From contig MFPR01000037.1 in NCBI GenBank assembly GCA_001784175.1, positions 1-64,000 on the forward strand: a stretch of 64,000 bases of DNA, in the 5' to 3' direction. This document shows positions 35,495 to 44,434 of this stretch, piece by piece (the first letter of the stretch is position 1; each line of letters begins with the position of its first letter). The notes beneath the pieces are model-generated. The model ran no database searches. It worked only from the letters and a program-made list of their open reading frames with translations, and had not been told where the DNA came from. This DNA is from Candidatus Lindowbacteria bacterium RIFCSPLOWO2_12_FULL_62_27 (GTDB lineage: Bacteria > Lindowbacteria > 2-12-FULL-62-27). The position numbers and the translations under genes were made by a program.

Positions 35495-36527
35495 CGGATC
35501 CCACCTCCTTCTGACATTGTTCGAAAACGTCGAGCGGGCTGATTTTCCCGAGGCACACGTGCGGGCACCGGCCGCAGCCGACACAGAAAACCGGAAGGCC
35601 AAATCGCCGCGCGAGGTACGACCCCTGGCGCATCATGCGGTGGCGGATCCGCTCGGCCCGCCGGCCACGGAAATTCTCGCCGCCGGCGACCACGGCGAAA
35701 TCCTTCAACAGGCAACTGTCCCAACTCCGGCAACGGTTGGCGGTTCGGCAGCCGTCCGACATCTCGTCCCGCACGTCAAAACAAACGCAGGTCGGGCAGA
35801 CGGCCGTGCAGGCGCCGCAGGAGAAGCAGCGTTCGGCCAGTTTCTCCCACATGCGGTGCGGGTAGATTTTCGGAAGGTCGGCCGCCAGTGTTTTCAGATT
35901 CAGCCGGCGGCCGGCGAAGGTCGTCTCGATCCCCCGCCGGACATGCTCATATTCGGCGCGCTGCCGGTCGGTCGGGACTTCGAACAGTCCCGTGTCATCG
36001 GCAAGCGCGCGGCCAGCGTCGCTCTGGACCGAGGTCCAGAAACCGCCTTCCATCGGAGTAAGATGCAGATCGAAGTGACCGTTCGGCCGAAACGTTTCCG
36101 TGCTGTCGCAAAAGGCTTCGGGCCGGCATTTCTTCAGACACGCAAGGCCCACGATGAACGCGCCGGCGTTCGCCCGATGATACGCCGCGTCCGCCGGCGG
36201 CTCCCGCATGGCCTGATCGAGCCGCGCGAGGCCGTTGAGATCGCAGGGGTGAACGCCGAAGATCGCCGGCGGCGGATCGTCCGGCCGTACAGAGTCCGCT
36301 TCACCGGTTTGCAGGTCGACGCTTGCCAGAATCTCCGCCGTCGGCAGGAAGGCGTGTTTGGGCGGAAGGAGCGTCGTTGAATAGTCCATGCTGATGTCGC
36401 CGGCATCCACGACCTGCGCAAAAACGAACGCGCCCTCCTTTGCGGCCGGCGCCCACAGCCGGTATCTCTGCGACAGATACTCGGCCAGATCCTCAACCCG
36501 TTCCCCGGGCAGAAACTTTTCCTTCAT
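35475..36527 (-). CDS. hydB: 4Fe-4S hydrogenase (beta) subunit
   Basis: 350 residues, preceded by GAGGTGA. The C-terminal third carries two [4Fe-4S] motifs, CFSCGACTAVCPTC and CVGCGRCPHVC, with an additional Cys-rich stretch CRTANRCRSWDSC between. The N-terminal part (IFGVHPCDLNGLARLD, KKCRPEAFCD) is the DUF-type domain typical of HydB/AsrA. It is the first structural gene of the hydrogenase and probably connects ferredoxin or polysulfide to the complex. Confidence 0.92.
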   Translation of the reverse strand: MKEKFLPGERVEDLAEYLSQRYRLWAPAAKEGAFVFAQVVDAGDISMDYSTTLLPPKHAFLPTAEILASVDLQTGEADSVRPDDPPPAIFGVHPCDLNGLARLDQAMREPPADAAYHRANAGAFIVGLACLKKCRPEAFCDSTETFRPNGHFDLHLTPMEGGFWTSVQSDAGRALADDTGLFEVPTDRQRAEYEHVRRGIETTFAGRRLNLKTLAADLPKIYPHRMWEKLAERCFSCGACTAVCPTCVCFDVRDEMSDGCRTANRCRSWDSCLLKDFAVVAGGENFRGRRAERIRHRMMRQGSYLARRFGLPVFCVGCGRCPHVCLGKISPLDVFEQCQKEVGSGVGRAA

Positions 36528-36553
36528 GGCTCACCTCACCCACCCGCCGATCT

Positions 36554-36802
36554 TCAGCGCGGACTGGACACGCGCCCCAGGATCGCCGCAAAATCCCCGG
36601 GGTCGGGCACTGCGTCGATCACTTCGATCCGGCCGTCCACCATCAACGTCGGGGTTTTCCAGACGCCCCGCGCGGCAATCTCGGCCGGATCGTCAATGCG
36701 CACCACCTCGTCCTGCAGACCCATCTGGCGTACCGCCAGCTCGATGTTCTGTGTAAATTGCTCGCACCGTTTGCAGGCTCCGCCCAGCACTTCGATTTTC
36801 AT
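36554..36802 (-). CDS. small thioredoxin-like redox protein (CxxC at N-terminus)
   Basis: 82 residues: MKIEVLGGACKRCEQFTQN carries the CKRC redox motif directly after the first strand, and TPTLMVDGRI with the cis-Pro follows. This is the short thioredoxin-fold family seen in archaea and anaerobes. AGAGGAG lies upstream. It lies 26 bases before hydB in the same direction, so it is probably the first gene of the hydrogenase transcript; a redox link to the hydrogenase is suggestive only. Confidence 0.88.
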   Translation of the reverse strand: MKIEVLGGACKRCEQFTQNIELAVRQMGLQDEVVRIDDPAEIAARGVWKTPTLMVDGRIEVIDAVPDPGDFAAILGRVSSPR

Positions 36803-37134
36803 CCTCGACCACTCCTCTCAGCGTGACGGTTGGATGTCCGACGGGCGTAACTTATTACAGGCGCTGCAAATACCATTCCGTGGTCCAATGATGGTCCGAA
36901 AAAAAACGAAGGGCAACAGGGTCAGGCTATTGAAAGGGGCCCGACGGGGACGAACACAGGCTTCTTGACCCGTCTTAAGACAGGCCGGTGACTTGAATCA
37001 ATACAAATCGGAATCTCGGCCCGTCGCGGGCCTCTGGCCGACATGCTCCTCTAACTTGCGTGACTTCCAACACTAAGCCATCTTTTCAGGTTGCGGCGTC
37101 GCCGCGGCGCAGTTTGTGCATGAAGGAGGAATCT
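36803..37134. other. intergenic region between divergent hydrogenase operon and ackA
   Basis: About 330 bases holding the promoters of both directions. Seen: a perfect 10-base palindrome GTCTTAAGAC at 36972-36981, and a partial sigma-54-like element on the reverse strand at 36864-36881. A strong ribosome binding site (AAGGAGGA) for ackA sits at its right end. No RNA gene or coding frame is convincing. Confidence 0.5.
36864..36881 (-). promoter_or_regulatory. weak sigma-54-like promoter element upstream of hydrogenase operon
   Basis: The reverse strand reads ACGGAATGGTATTTGCAG: GG and GC are 10 bases apart and the -12 half (TTTGCA) fits, but the -24 half lacks the TGGCAC consensus. It lies about 60 bases before the first gene of the unit. 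The match is partial and may be chance. Confidence 0.22.
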
Positions 37135-38238
37135 ATGCGTGTTCTCGTCGTCAATTTCGGAAGTTCCACGCTGAAGTATAAACTCTTTGAAATGCGCACG
37201 GAGAAAGTCCTGCTCGACGGTCACATCGAATTCAGTCGTGGAGGGCCGGTTCCGGCCGCCCGCCGCATGCTCCGGCACATTCGCGGCAAGTTTCCCCTGT
37301 CGACCCTATCCGCGGTCGGACACCGCGTCGTGCACGGCGGGCCGAAGTACGGCACCAGCGCGCTCATTACGGACGAGACCCTGGAGGACATCGCGGACTA
37401 CGCTTCCTTCGCGCCGCTCCACAACCCGCCGGCCGCGCACGGCATCCGGCTCATGCAGCGGCTCCTTCCGAACGCCGACCACGTCGCCGTCTTCGACACC
37501 GGATTCCACCGCGACATGCCGCCCAAGGCCTATCTCTACGGGCTGCCCTACGATCTCGCGCTCAAACACGGCATCCGGCGATACGGGTTTCACGGCGCGT
37601 CTCACCAGTACGTCGCCCAGCGATGCGCCGTCCTGATGGGTCGGCCCCTTCGGAAAATCAAGCTCATCACCTGTCACATCGGGTCCGGCACTTCCATCGC
37701 CGCCGTTTCGGGCGGCCGGTCGGTCGACACCTCGATGGGCATGAGCCCCCTCCAGGGCGTCATCATGGGTACGCGGTCCGGCACGATCGACCCGGCGATC
37801 GTCGAGTTTCTGATGGAAAAGGAGAAACTCGGATACCGGGCGATCATCGAACTTCTGAACAAGCGAAGCGGACTCTTCGGCCTGTCCGGTCTTTCCGGAG
37901 ACATCCGCGTGCTGGAGTCGGCGGCGAAAAGCGGCCATCGCCAGGCCCAAGTGGCCCTGGATGTCCATGCCTATCAAATCAAGAAATTCATCGGGTCCTA
38001 TCTCATGGCGCTGAACGGCGCCGACGCCATCGTCTTCACCGCCGGCGTCGGCGAAAACAGCGCGCGGCTCCGGGCCGATGTCGCGTCCAGCCTGGCCTTC
38101 GCGGGCGTTCGGCTCGATCCGCCGGCCAACGAAAAAGGCACAGGCGAGCGCCGCATCTCCACCGACCGGTCCAAAATCGCGCTCTGGGTGATCCCAACCA
38201 ACGAGGAGCTGATGATCGCACGGGAAACGGTCCGCTGA
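37135..38238 (+). CDS. ackA: acetate kinase
   Basis: 367 residues from the ATG at 37135 with GAAGGAGGA 5 bases before it. Signatures: VLVVNFGSSTLKYKLF, GHRVVHGG, VFDTGFHRDMP with the catalytic Asp, YGFHGASHQYVA, CHIGSGTSIAAVSGGRSVDTSMG, TRSGTIDPAIVEFL and FTAGVGENSARLR. It interconverts acetyl phosphate and acetate with ATP. It is slightly shorter and more divergent than the typical enzyme of about 400 residues, but no key motif is missing. Acetyl phosphate may come from the phosphoketolase at 16897; no phosphotransacetylase is in the window. Confidence 0.93.
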   Translation: MRVLVVNFGSSTLKYKLFEMRTEKVLLDGHIEFSRGGPVPAARRMLRHIRGKFPLSTLSAVGHRVVHGGPKYGTSALITDETLEDIADYASFAPLHNPPAAHGIRLMQRLLPNADHVAVFDTGFHRDMPPKAYLYGLPYDLALKHGIRRYGFHGASHQYVAQRCAVLMGRPLRKIKLITCHIGSGTSIAAVSGGRSVDTSMGMSPLQGVIMGTRSGTIDPAIVEFLMEKEKLGYRAIIELLNKRSGLFGLSGLSGDIRVLESAAKSGHRQAQVALDVHAYQIKKFIGSYLMALNGADAIVFTAGVGENSARLRADVASSLAFAGVRLDPPANEKGTGERRISTDRSKIALWVIPTNEELMIARETVR

Positions 38239-38388
38239 CAGAAACTGTTAAAACATGTCCTGAATCGGAACAAATCGTCCGTGAGCCGATCCTGTCGCGT
38301 GGAGTAATATTCACTTGGCCGTCAGAAAATTACCGCTTTTTCTTTGATTCGCATGAGCGGCGGAACGTATTTCGCACTCCGTGGATGT

Positions 38389-39510
38389 ATGTCGCCCGTG
38401 ATGTCCGGTAAACCCTCGATCGAGTGGCACACCTGTCCCTTCACCGGCTTGCCGGTCGAAATGGCCGAGGTCCGGGCCGGAGGTCCAAAAGGCGTTTCCA
38501 TTCGGTATCAGTGCCTGACGCGCGCCGAATCCTGCCGGCCGGATGTCTGTCCCCTGTATCCGCCCGAGGGCGAGGAAATCGCGCGGGGCGGTCCCTATGA
38601 GCTGCCCTACCGGGCGGAGCGCGGATTTTGCAGCATTCTCATGTCGGCCCTGGGCGGGGACGGCGCCAACACGGCCGCGAAGCTTCTGTTTGAGGTCGCC
38701 CTCACCGAAATGGGACTCGACGGCGGGCTGGACGCCAAGTACGGCTCGGAGAAAACCGGTACGCCCACGGACGTTTCCATCCGGCTGACCGACACCGCCG
38801 CCCCCGTGCGGGCCAGCGGCCCCACGCGACGCCCCCACATCCTCGTCGTTTTTCATCCGCAACTTACCCGCTCTCTCGGCCTCTTGGAGGGCGTCCGGCC
38901 GGACGCGACGGTCATCGTCAACACGACCGGCTCGCCCGAGGAAGCCCGCGAGTTGCTGGAACTGCACAGCGGCACGGTCCGCGTGCTGGACGCGACGGGC
39001 ATCGCGCGCCGCGCGAAGTCCCGGCTGAACATGCCGCTTTTGGCGGATCTTTGCCGCGTCATGGGATTTCCGGACGCGTCTTTGGAAGGCCCGATCTCCC
39101 GGAAATGGCCCCGGCAGGTCGAGGCCAATCTTGCGGCCTTTCGCGGGGCCCGCGAGGAGGTCCGGGCCGTCTATTTCCCCGCCGCCGGCCGGTTTCCGCT
39201 GCGGCCGCCGCGGTCGCTGGCGACCCGCGTCGGATACAACACCATGCTGAACGGCAGCGCCATCCGCGCTTCGGAGTTTCTTTCCGCCCCCAAACCCGGC
39301 AGCCGCCGGTCGCTTCTGGCGGCGCCGGCGTTCAATCGCGAAGCCTGCATCGACTGCGTCCTGTGCCTGACGGTCTGCCCCGACCCCGGCGCGCTTGTGT
39401 GGCGGGACGGGAAAATGGCCGGTGTCGATCCGGGCTACTGCAAGGCCTGCATGCGGTGCGTCACCGTCTGTCCGACGACAAAAAAAGGCAAGGCGCTCAC
39501 AGCGCCATGA
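38389..39510 (+). CDS. pyruvate:ferredoxin oxidoreductase, fused gamma and delta (ferredoxin) subunits
   Basis: 373 residues if it begins at the ATG at 38389; starts at 38353 or 38401 are equally possible as no ribosome binding site is clear. The middle part (about 80-290) is the gamma domain: GGDGANTAAKLLFEVA, DAKYGSEKTGTPTDVSIRL and VGYNTMLNGS. The C-terminal 60 residues are a two-cluster ferredoxin: CIDCVLCLTVCPD and CKACMRCVTVCP. The N-terminal 50 residues hold extra Cys (HTCPFTG, CRPDVCPLYPP) that could bind metal. Its TGA overlaps the ATG of the alpha-beta gene. Confidence 0.88.
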   Translation: MSPVMSGKPSIEWHTCPFTGLPVEMAEVRAGGPKGVSIRYQCLTRAESCRPDVCPLYPPEGEEIARGGPYELPYRAERGFCSILMSALGGDGANTAAKLLFEVALTEMGLDGGLDAKYGSEKTGTPTDVSIRLTDTAAPVRASGPTRRPHILVVFHPQLTRSLGLLEGVRPDATVIVNTTGSPEEARELLELHSGTVRVLDATGIARRAKSRLNMPLLADLCRVMGFPDASLEGPISRKWPRQVEANLAAFRGAREEVRAVYFPAAGRFPLRPPRSLATRVGYNTMLNGSAIRASEFLSAPKPGSRRSLLAAPAFNREACIDCVLCLTVCPDPGALVWRDGKMAGVDPGYCKACMRCVTVCPTTKKGKALTAP

Positions 39511-41753
39511 CCCGCGCAATTACCCCGGTCGGCGAAACGCCCGCGACGCAGTCGCCGTACGTCTGCGACGGAAACCACGCCGCGGCGAAAGCGATCCTCC
39601 ATGCCGGCTACGACGGCGAGGGCTATTATCCCATCACGCCGTCCAGCGACGTGGGCGAGGCGGTGAGCGAGGCGGTGGCGGCGGGCGAGACGGACATTGA
39701 ATTTGTGATCGGCACGAGCGAGCTGGCGGTGGCGGGGATCGTGACCGGCATGAGCATCGCGGGCGGCCGGGCGGTCGACGTGACCAGCGCCAACGGCCTC
39801 TTGTTGAAAGCCGAACAGATGCCCGTCATCAGCGGATTGGGCCTGCCGGTCATCCTCAACCTCTCGACCCGCGCGGTGTCGGGGCCTCTCAATATTAAAA
39901 ACAGCCATGACGACCTCGTGCAGGCCCTGGGCTGGGGCTGGATCATCCTCTGTGCGCCGACCGTCCAGGCCATCTACGACATGAACTTCATCGCGCTCAA
40001 AATCGCCGAACGCGTGAACCTCCCGGCCATCGTCGCATACGACGGGTTCCACACGTCGCACGCCGTCCGAAAAATCAGCGTCTTCGCCGATCCCGCGCCC
40101 CTCCGCAAGTTTCTCGGCGCGCCGGCGCCCCGGCCCACGCTGCTTGATTTCGACGACCCCAAGACGTTCGGCCCCTATATGAACGACGACCTGATCAACA
40201 ACAAGGTCCTGCTGGAGGAAAAAATGACAGAGGCGGCGCGGCGCCTGCCGGAAATCTTCGAGGAGTACCGGGCCCTGTCCGGCCGCGCCTACGGATGGCT
40301 TCAGCGTGAGGGCGACCCGGAGGCGAGGTCGATCCTGGTGGCGCTGAACAGCGCGGGCGAAACCGCGAAGCTGGGTCTTGAGCGGATGCGGTCGGCCCGC
40401 GAACCCGTAGGGCTCGTCATCCCGACGGTGCTGCGCCCCTTTCCGGAGAAGGCCTTTGTCGAAGCGCTCGAGGGCGCCCGCACGATCGTGGTGGCCGAAC
40501 GCGTGTCTCAGTACGGCGCCGGCAATTTCCTCGCCAACGAAATCGGCGCGGCCCTTCAGCGCGCCGGCCACGGCGCCGATATCCTGCAGCGCACGTACGG
40601 TCTCGGCGGCATCACCTTCACGGAGGACGACTCGCTTCACCTCTTCGACCTCGCGCTGAAATTCCCCGACGTGCCGGAGGCGGAACGGCGCATCAAGGCC
40701 TACCACGGCGCGTGGCCCGGCAGAACAGATGGCAATGGGCAGAAGGGCGCGTTCTGTCCTTTGAAAGCGGAGGACCTGCGCATCGGCGCAAACGGCGGGT
40801 CCGACAAGATATCCCTCAAGGACATCGTCCGGATGCCGGACCGGATCGGCCAGCACAGCGCATGCCCCGGGTGCGGAATTTTCTCGAACTTGGGCCTGTT
40901 TTTACGCGCGATCGAAGGACATGTCGTCCTGATTTTCAATACCGGCTGCGGCATGGTCGTGACGACGGGGTTTCCCAACACGAGTTTCAAAGTCCCCTAT
41001 TTCCACAACCTCTTTCACAACGGCGCCTCGACCGCGACCGGCGTCGTCACGATGATCGAGCGGTTCCGCCGGCAGGGGCGGCTGGACGCGGGGGAAGTGA
41101 CGGTCATCGTCGTCACGGGAGACGGCGGAGACGACATCGGCATGGACCAGGTCATCGGCGCGGCCCTCCGGGACGATCCGTTCATCCTCCTCGAATATGA
41201 CAACAAGGGATACATGAACACCGGCGGGCAGCTCTGCTACACCGGCATCAAGGGCCAGATCAGCTCCAACGCCCGCGTCGGGCCGGCCCAGACCGGCAAG
41301 CGGACGCACCACAAGGACATCGTCGAAATTCTGCGCGGGACCCACGCGCACTACCTCTTTCAGGCCTCCGAAATCTTTCCGGTCGATTTTGTCCGCAAGG
41401 CCCGCAAGAGCCAGCGGTTCGTGCGGGAGGGCCATTTTGTGTTCGGAAAAGTGTTTTCGGTCTGCCCGCTCAACTGGGGCATGGAGGCGTCGACGGGCCC
41501 CGACGCGGCGCGGCTTGCGGTCGAGTCGTGTTTCTTTCCGCTTCTGGAAATCGAACACGGCAAAACGAAAATCAACCATGATCCCGACGTGAAGAAAACC
41601 CGGGCGCCGATGAAGGACTTACTCGCCAAACTCGGCGGCGCGTTCCGGCATCTCGCCTCGGACGCGCACTCGGGCCTGTGCGCCGAAATCCAGACCGAGG
41701 TCGACCGCCGATGGGCCCGGCTCAAGGCGATGCACGAGAGCGCGCTCTTGTAA
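39507..41753 (+). CDS. pyruvate:ferredoxin oxidoreductase, fused alpha and beta subunits
   Basis: 748 residues. Residues 15-400 are the alpha part (DGNHAAAKAILHAGYDGEGYYPITPSSDVGE, GTSELAVAGIVTGMSIAGGRA, FPEKAFVEALEGARTIVVAERV); residues 430-748 are the thiamine-diphosphate-binding beta part (HSACPGCGIF, VTGDGGDDIGMDQVIGAALR, LEYDNKGYMNTGGQ), the last being typical of pyruvate-specific PorB. It decarboxylates pyruvate to acetyl-CoA and reduces ferredoxin, using the clusters of the preceding gamma-delta protein. A beta-fused alpha chain split from a gamma-delta chain is an uncommon arrangement. The next gene starts at the stop (TAATG). Confidence 0.9.
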   Translation: MTRAITPVGETPATQSPYVCDGNHAAAKAILHAGYDGEGYYPITPSSDVGEAVSEAVAAGETDIEFVIGTSELAVAGIVTGMSIAGGRAVDVTSANGLLLKAEQMPVISGLGLPVILNLSTRAVSGPLNIKNSHDDLVQALGWGWIILCAPTVQAIYDMNFIALKIAERVNLPAIVAYDGFHTSHAVRKISVFADPAPLRKFLGAPAPRPTLLDFDDPKTFGPYMNDDLINNKVLLEEKMTEAARRLPEIFEEYRALSGRAYGWLQREGDPEARSILVALNSAGETAKLGLERMRSAREPVGLVIPTVLRPFPEKAFVEALEGARTIVVAERVSQYGAGNFLANEIGAALQRAGHGADILQRTYGLGGITFTEDDSLHLFDLALKFPDVPEAERRIKAYHGAWPGRTDGNGQKGAFCPLKAEDLRIGANGGSDKISLKDIVRMPDRIGQHSACPGCGIFSNLGLFLRAIEGHVVLIFNTGCGMVVTTGFPNTSFKVPYFHNLFHNGASTATGVVTMIERFRRQGRLDAGEVTVIVVTGDGGDDIGMDQVIGAALRDDPFILLEYDNKGYMNTGGQLCYTGIKGQISSNARVGPAQTGKRTHHKDIVEILRGTHAHYLFQASEIFPVDFVRKARKSQRFVREGHFVFGKVFSVCPLNWGMEASTGPDAARLAVESCFFPLLEIEHGKTKINHDPDVKKTRAPMKDLLAKLGGAFRHLASDAHSGLCAEIQTEVDRRWARLKAMHESALL

Positions 41754-42880
41754 TGACGCCGGCGGAGGCCGTGACTGCCACACGCCTGCGGGCCGCCCGG
41801 CATCTCTTCTATGAAACGTCCCATGGGCCGGCCCTCGCGGACCTCGTCGGCCCCGATCAGGCCGGGGACATTCTCGATTTCTGCTTCGCCGCCAATCCCT
41901 ACTATCCGACGCCTGATATGCTGGCCGACCTGCAGGCGCAACTGCCGGCGCTCATCAAGTCCTACCCGTCCTGCGATCCGAACATCAGCCGGCGGCCTCT
42001 GGCCGCGTTTCTCGGCGCCGACCCGGATCGTCTCCTGATCGGCAACGGCGCCTCTGAAATCGTCTCGGCCGCCTGCCGGTCCCTCGCCCGGTCCATCGGG
42101 ATCGCCGTGCCGGCCTTCGGCGAGTACCTGCAGAAACTGCGGTCCGCGCGCGCGGCCAAACTCTACAGGCTCCGGGCCGACCAATCCTACCGCCTGAATC
42201 TTGCGGCCTTCCTGGCCTGGATCCGGAGCAACCGTCTCAAGGCGGCGCTGGTGATCAATCCGGCCAATCCTTCCGGGCAGTTTTCTCCGCTCGAGGATAT
42301 GCGGGCCTTTCTGACATCGGCCCAGGACCTCGACCTTGTGATCGTGGACGAATCCTTCATCGATTTCGCGGGCGATCCGGCCCCCAGCCTCCTCACCTGC
42401 GCCGCCGACTTTCCGAACGTTCTCGTCGTGCGAAGCATGAGCAAGCCCTTAGGCGCCGCCGGACTTCGGCTGGGCTGCGGTTACTCATCGAACCGCGAGC
42501 TCCTGGACTCGATCCGGAAGGCCCTTCCGGCGTGGAACATGAGCGCGATCGCCGAGTACTTCCTGTCGCTCCTCCCCGCGACCGCCGGGGACTACGAGCG
42601 GGCGAGAAAGGCGGTGATCGAGGACGCGCAGCGGCTCTTCGAGGGACTGTGCGGCATCCCGGGCCTCACGCCGTATCCGACCGGCGCCAATTTTGTCCTC
42701 GGCCGCATCGACGCCGGCATGGGCGCAACGGAACTTCGGGACCGGCTGCTGCGCGAGCACAACATGTACGTCCTCGATTGCGCCAACAAGGTCGGCATGG
42801 ACGGCCGGCACGTGCGTATCGCATCGCAGGGCCGAGACAAGGACCGGTTATTGACCGACGCCCTCAAACGAATCTGCTGA
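41753..42880 (+). CDS. class I/II PLP aminotransferase, HisC/CobD-like
   Basis: 375 residues, overlapping the POR gene by one base. The fold is that of histidinol-phosphate aminotransferase and threonine-phosphate decarboxylase: DFCFAANPYYPTPDM, GNGASEIVSAACRSL, VINPANPSGQFSP, DESFIDF and the PLP lysine in RSMSKPLGAAGLRLG, then the C-terminal RIASQGRDKDRLL. Enzymes of this group act on histidinol phosphate, aromatic amino acids or threonine phosphate (cobalamin). The neighbours do not decide between these. Confidence 0.85.
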   Translation: MTPAEAVTATRLRAARHLFYETSHGPALADLVGPDQAGDILDFCFAANPYYPTPDMLADLQAQLPALIKSYPSCDPNISRRPLAAFLGADPDRLLIGNGASEIVSAACRSLARSIGIAVPAFGEYLQKLRSARAAKLYRLRADQSYRLNLAAFLAWIRSNRLKAALVINPANPSGQFSPLEDMRAFLTSAQDLDLVIVDESFIDFAGDPAPSLLTCAADFPNVLVVRSMSKPLGAAGLRLGCGYSSNRELLDSIRKALPAWNMSAIAEYFLSLLPATAGDYERARKAVIEDAQRLFEGLCGIPGLTPYPTGANFVLGRIDAGMGATELRDRLLREHNMYVLDCANKVGMDGRHVRIASQGRDKDRLLTDALKRIC

Positions 42881-43034
42881 TCCCCGCCCTGTAACGATTT
42901 AGGACACTTTTTGCCGTTCACCGCCACGCCCCGAATCTCAACCGAATACGGTCAATCATTTCATATTCTAAGAAATGCGAGCCTTTTTACGCGGAGATTT
43001 CACATGGTGCGGTTATTGCATGGTGCATTTCATC

Positions 43035-44240
43035 ATGATCAACATCTCAACGCTTTATGCCGGACAACTGAACGAGTCTGACCTCGTACGATACGCCAAA
43101 CCGGCCGACCCCCGGGACATCCGGCCGATTGTGGTGATGAACCTCACGCGCCGGTGCAATCTCCGGTGCATTCACTGTTACTCCGACTCGGACGGCCGCC
43201 TGGCGCCGGGGGAGCTGACGACGGACGAGGTCCGGGCCGTTCTGGAGGATCTGGCCGCCTATGGCGTGAAGTTCGTGTTGTTCTCCGGCGGCGAGCCGCT
43301 GACGCGGCCGGACATTTTCGATCTTGCGCGCCACGCGATCCGGCTGCATCTTCGCGTGACGCTTTCGACGAACGGCACGCTGATTACGCCGAAGATGGCG
43401 AGGAAGATCGCCGAGGCGGGATTTTCCTACGTCGGCGTGTCTTTTGACGGGCTCGGCGCCGTTAACGACGCCTTTCGCGGCGCGCCGGGCGCGTTTGAGC
43501 AGGCGAAACGCGGCATGCGCCACATCGCCGCGCTGGGTGTCCGCGCCGGCCTCCGGCTGACCCTCACCAAACACACGGTCGACGATCTCGACAGCGTCCT
43601 GCAGTTCATCGAGCAGGAGCCGATCAGCCGCGCCTGTTTTTATCACCTGGCCTATGCCGGCCGCGGCGATCTCATCCGGCCGGACGACCTGCCGGCCTGG
43701 AAGCGCCGGGCGGCGATCGACAAGCTCTGCGAGGTCGCGCGGCGGTTTGCGGACGGCGATGTCCGCAAGGAGATTCTGACGGTGGACAATCATTCCGACG
43801 GGCCGTACCTCTACCTGAAACTGCTCGGCGAAAATCCGGTGCGCGCGGCGCAGGTGAAAGAGCGGCTGGAACGTCACGGCGGCGCGCGGACGAGTTCGGG
43901 CGTGGGTCTTGCCGAGATCGACTGGGCGGGCCATATTCATCCCGACCAATTTTCGATGCACCGCACCATCGGCAGCGTGCGAACCACGCCCTTTTCGCAG
44001 ATCTGGTCCAATCCGGTGGATCCCTATCACCGGCAGCTTCAGGACCGGCTCGCGCATTTGAAAGACCGCTGTGCCGGATGCCGGTTCAAGACGATGTGCG
44101 GCGGGGGTCTCCGGTGCCGCGCCGAGGCCGCGACCGGCGACCCGTGGGCGCCCGATCCGGCGTGTCTCCTGACGGACGATGAAATTTCCCCTGAGAGCCC
44201 GGCCGAACCGGCTGGAGCAATTGCGGAAAGGAGGTCCTGA
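43035..44240 (+). CDS. radical SAM/SPASM protein, AhbC/NirJ-like
   Basis: 401 residues from the ATG at 43035; MINISTLYAGQLNESDLVRY resembles the start of AhbC proteins. The radical SAM motif is CNLRCIHC, followed by LFSGGEPLTRPDIFDLA, LSTNGTLIT, FSYVGVSFDGLGAVNDAFRG and YHLAYAGRGD; the C-terminal SPASM-like cluster has CAGCRFKTMCGGGLRCRAEA and the signature GDPWAPDPACLL shared by AhbC and NirJ. These enzymes remove side chains from siroheme-derived tetrapyrroles (12,18-didecarboxysiroheme deacetylase in the alternative heme route, or heme d1 synthesis). A siroheme reductase is encoded at 2919. No other ahb or nir gene is in the window. Confidence 0.78.
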   Translation: MINISTLYAGQLNESDLVRYAKPADPRDIRPIVVMNLTRRCNLRCIHCYSDSDGRLAPGELTTDEVRAVLEDLAAYGVKFVLFSGGEPLTRPDIFDLARHAIRLHLRVTLSTNGTLITPKMARKIAEAGFSYVGVSFDGLGAVNDAFRGAPGAFEQAKRGMRHIAALGVRAGLRLTLTKHTVDDLDSVLQFIEQEPISRACFYHLAYAGRGDLIRPDDLPAWKRRAAIDKLCEVARRFADGDVRKEILTVDNHSDGPYLYLKLLGENPVRAAQVKERLERHGGARTSSGVGLAEIDWAGHIHPDQFSMHRTIGSVRTTPFSQIWSNPVDPYHRQLQDRLAHLKDRCAGCRFKTMCGGGLRCRAEAATGDPWAPDPACLLTDDEISPESPAEPAGAIAERRS

Positions 44241-44245
44241 ATATT

Positions 44246-44434
44246 ATGGAGTTTGAAAGGATGGCGAAGTGTCCGTATCAGAAAGGCAAGAATACGATCC
44301 TTTGCGAAGCCATGGAACTGATGGTGCCGAGCATCGAAGAGGAAAAACAATACTGCGAGGGCGATTTCAGGAACTGTCCTTACTACCAGAGGGCCTGGTT
44401 GCTCGATATGAAAAAGGAAACGAACTCGGTGTGA
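44246..44434 (+). CDS. small Cys-rich protein between two radical SAM genes
   Basis: 62 residues starting at 44246, with AAAGGAGGT about 11 bases upstream. It has four cysteines (C9 in KCPYQKG, C20 in LCEAM, C37 in YCEGD, C44 in NCPYYQ), a spacing that suits one metal ion, and a slightly acidic middle. Short proteins of this CP...C...YC...CP type occur in many anaerobes and I believe this is one, but I know no function. Its position between two radical SAM/SPASM genes makes a peptide substrate conceivable. The stop overlaps the next start (TGATG). Confidence 0.75.
   Translation: MEFERMAKCPYQKGKNTILCEAMELMVPSIEEEKQYCEGDFRNCPYYQRAWLLDMKKETNSV

Noticed and set aside
44246-44434. Firm call of the small ORF as a ribosomally made peptide precursor
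   Set aside because: It lacks a leader/core layout and its Cys spacing resembles widespread small metal-binding proteins, so this is kept only as a possibility.
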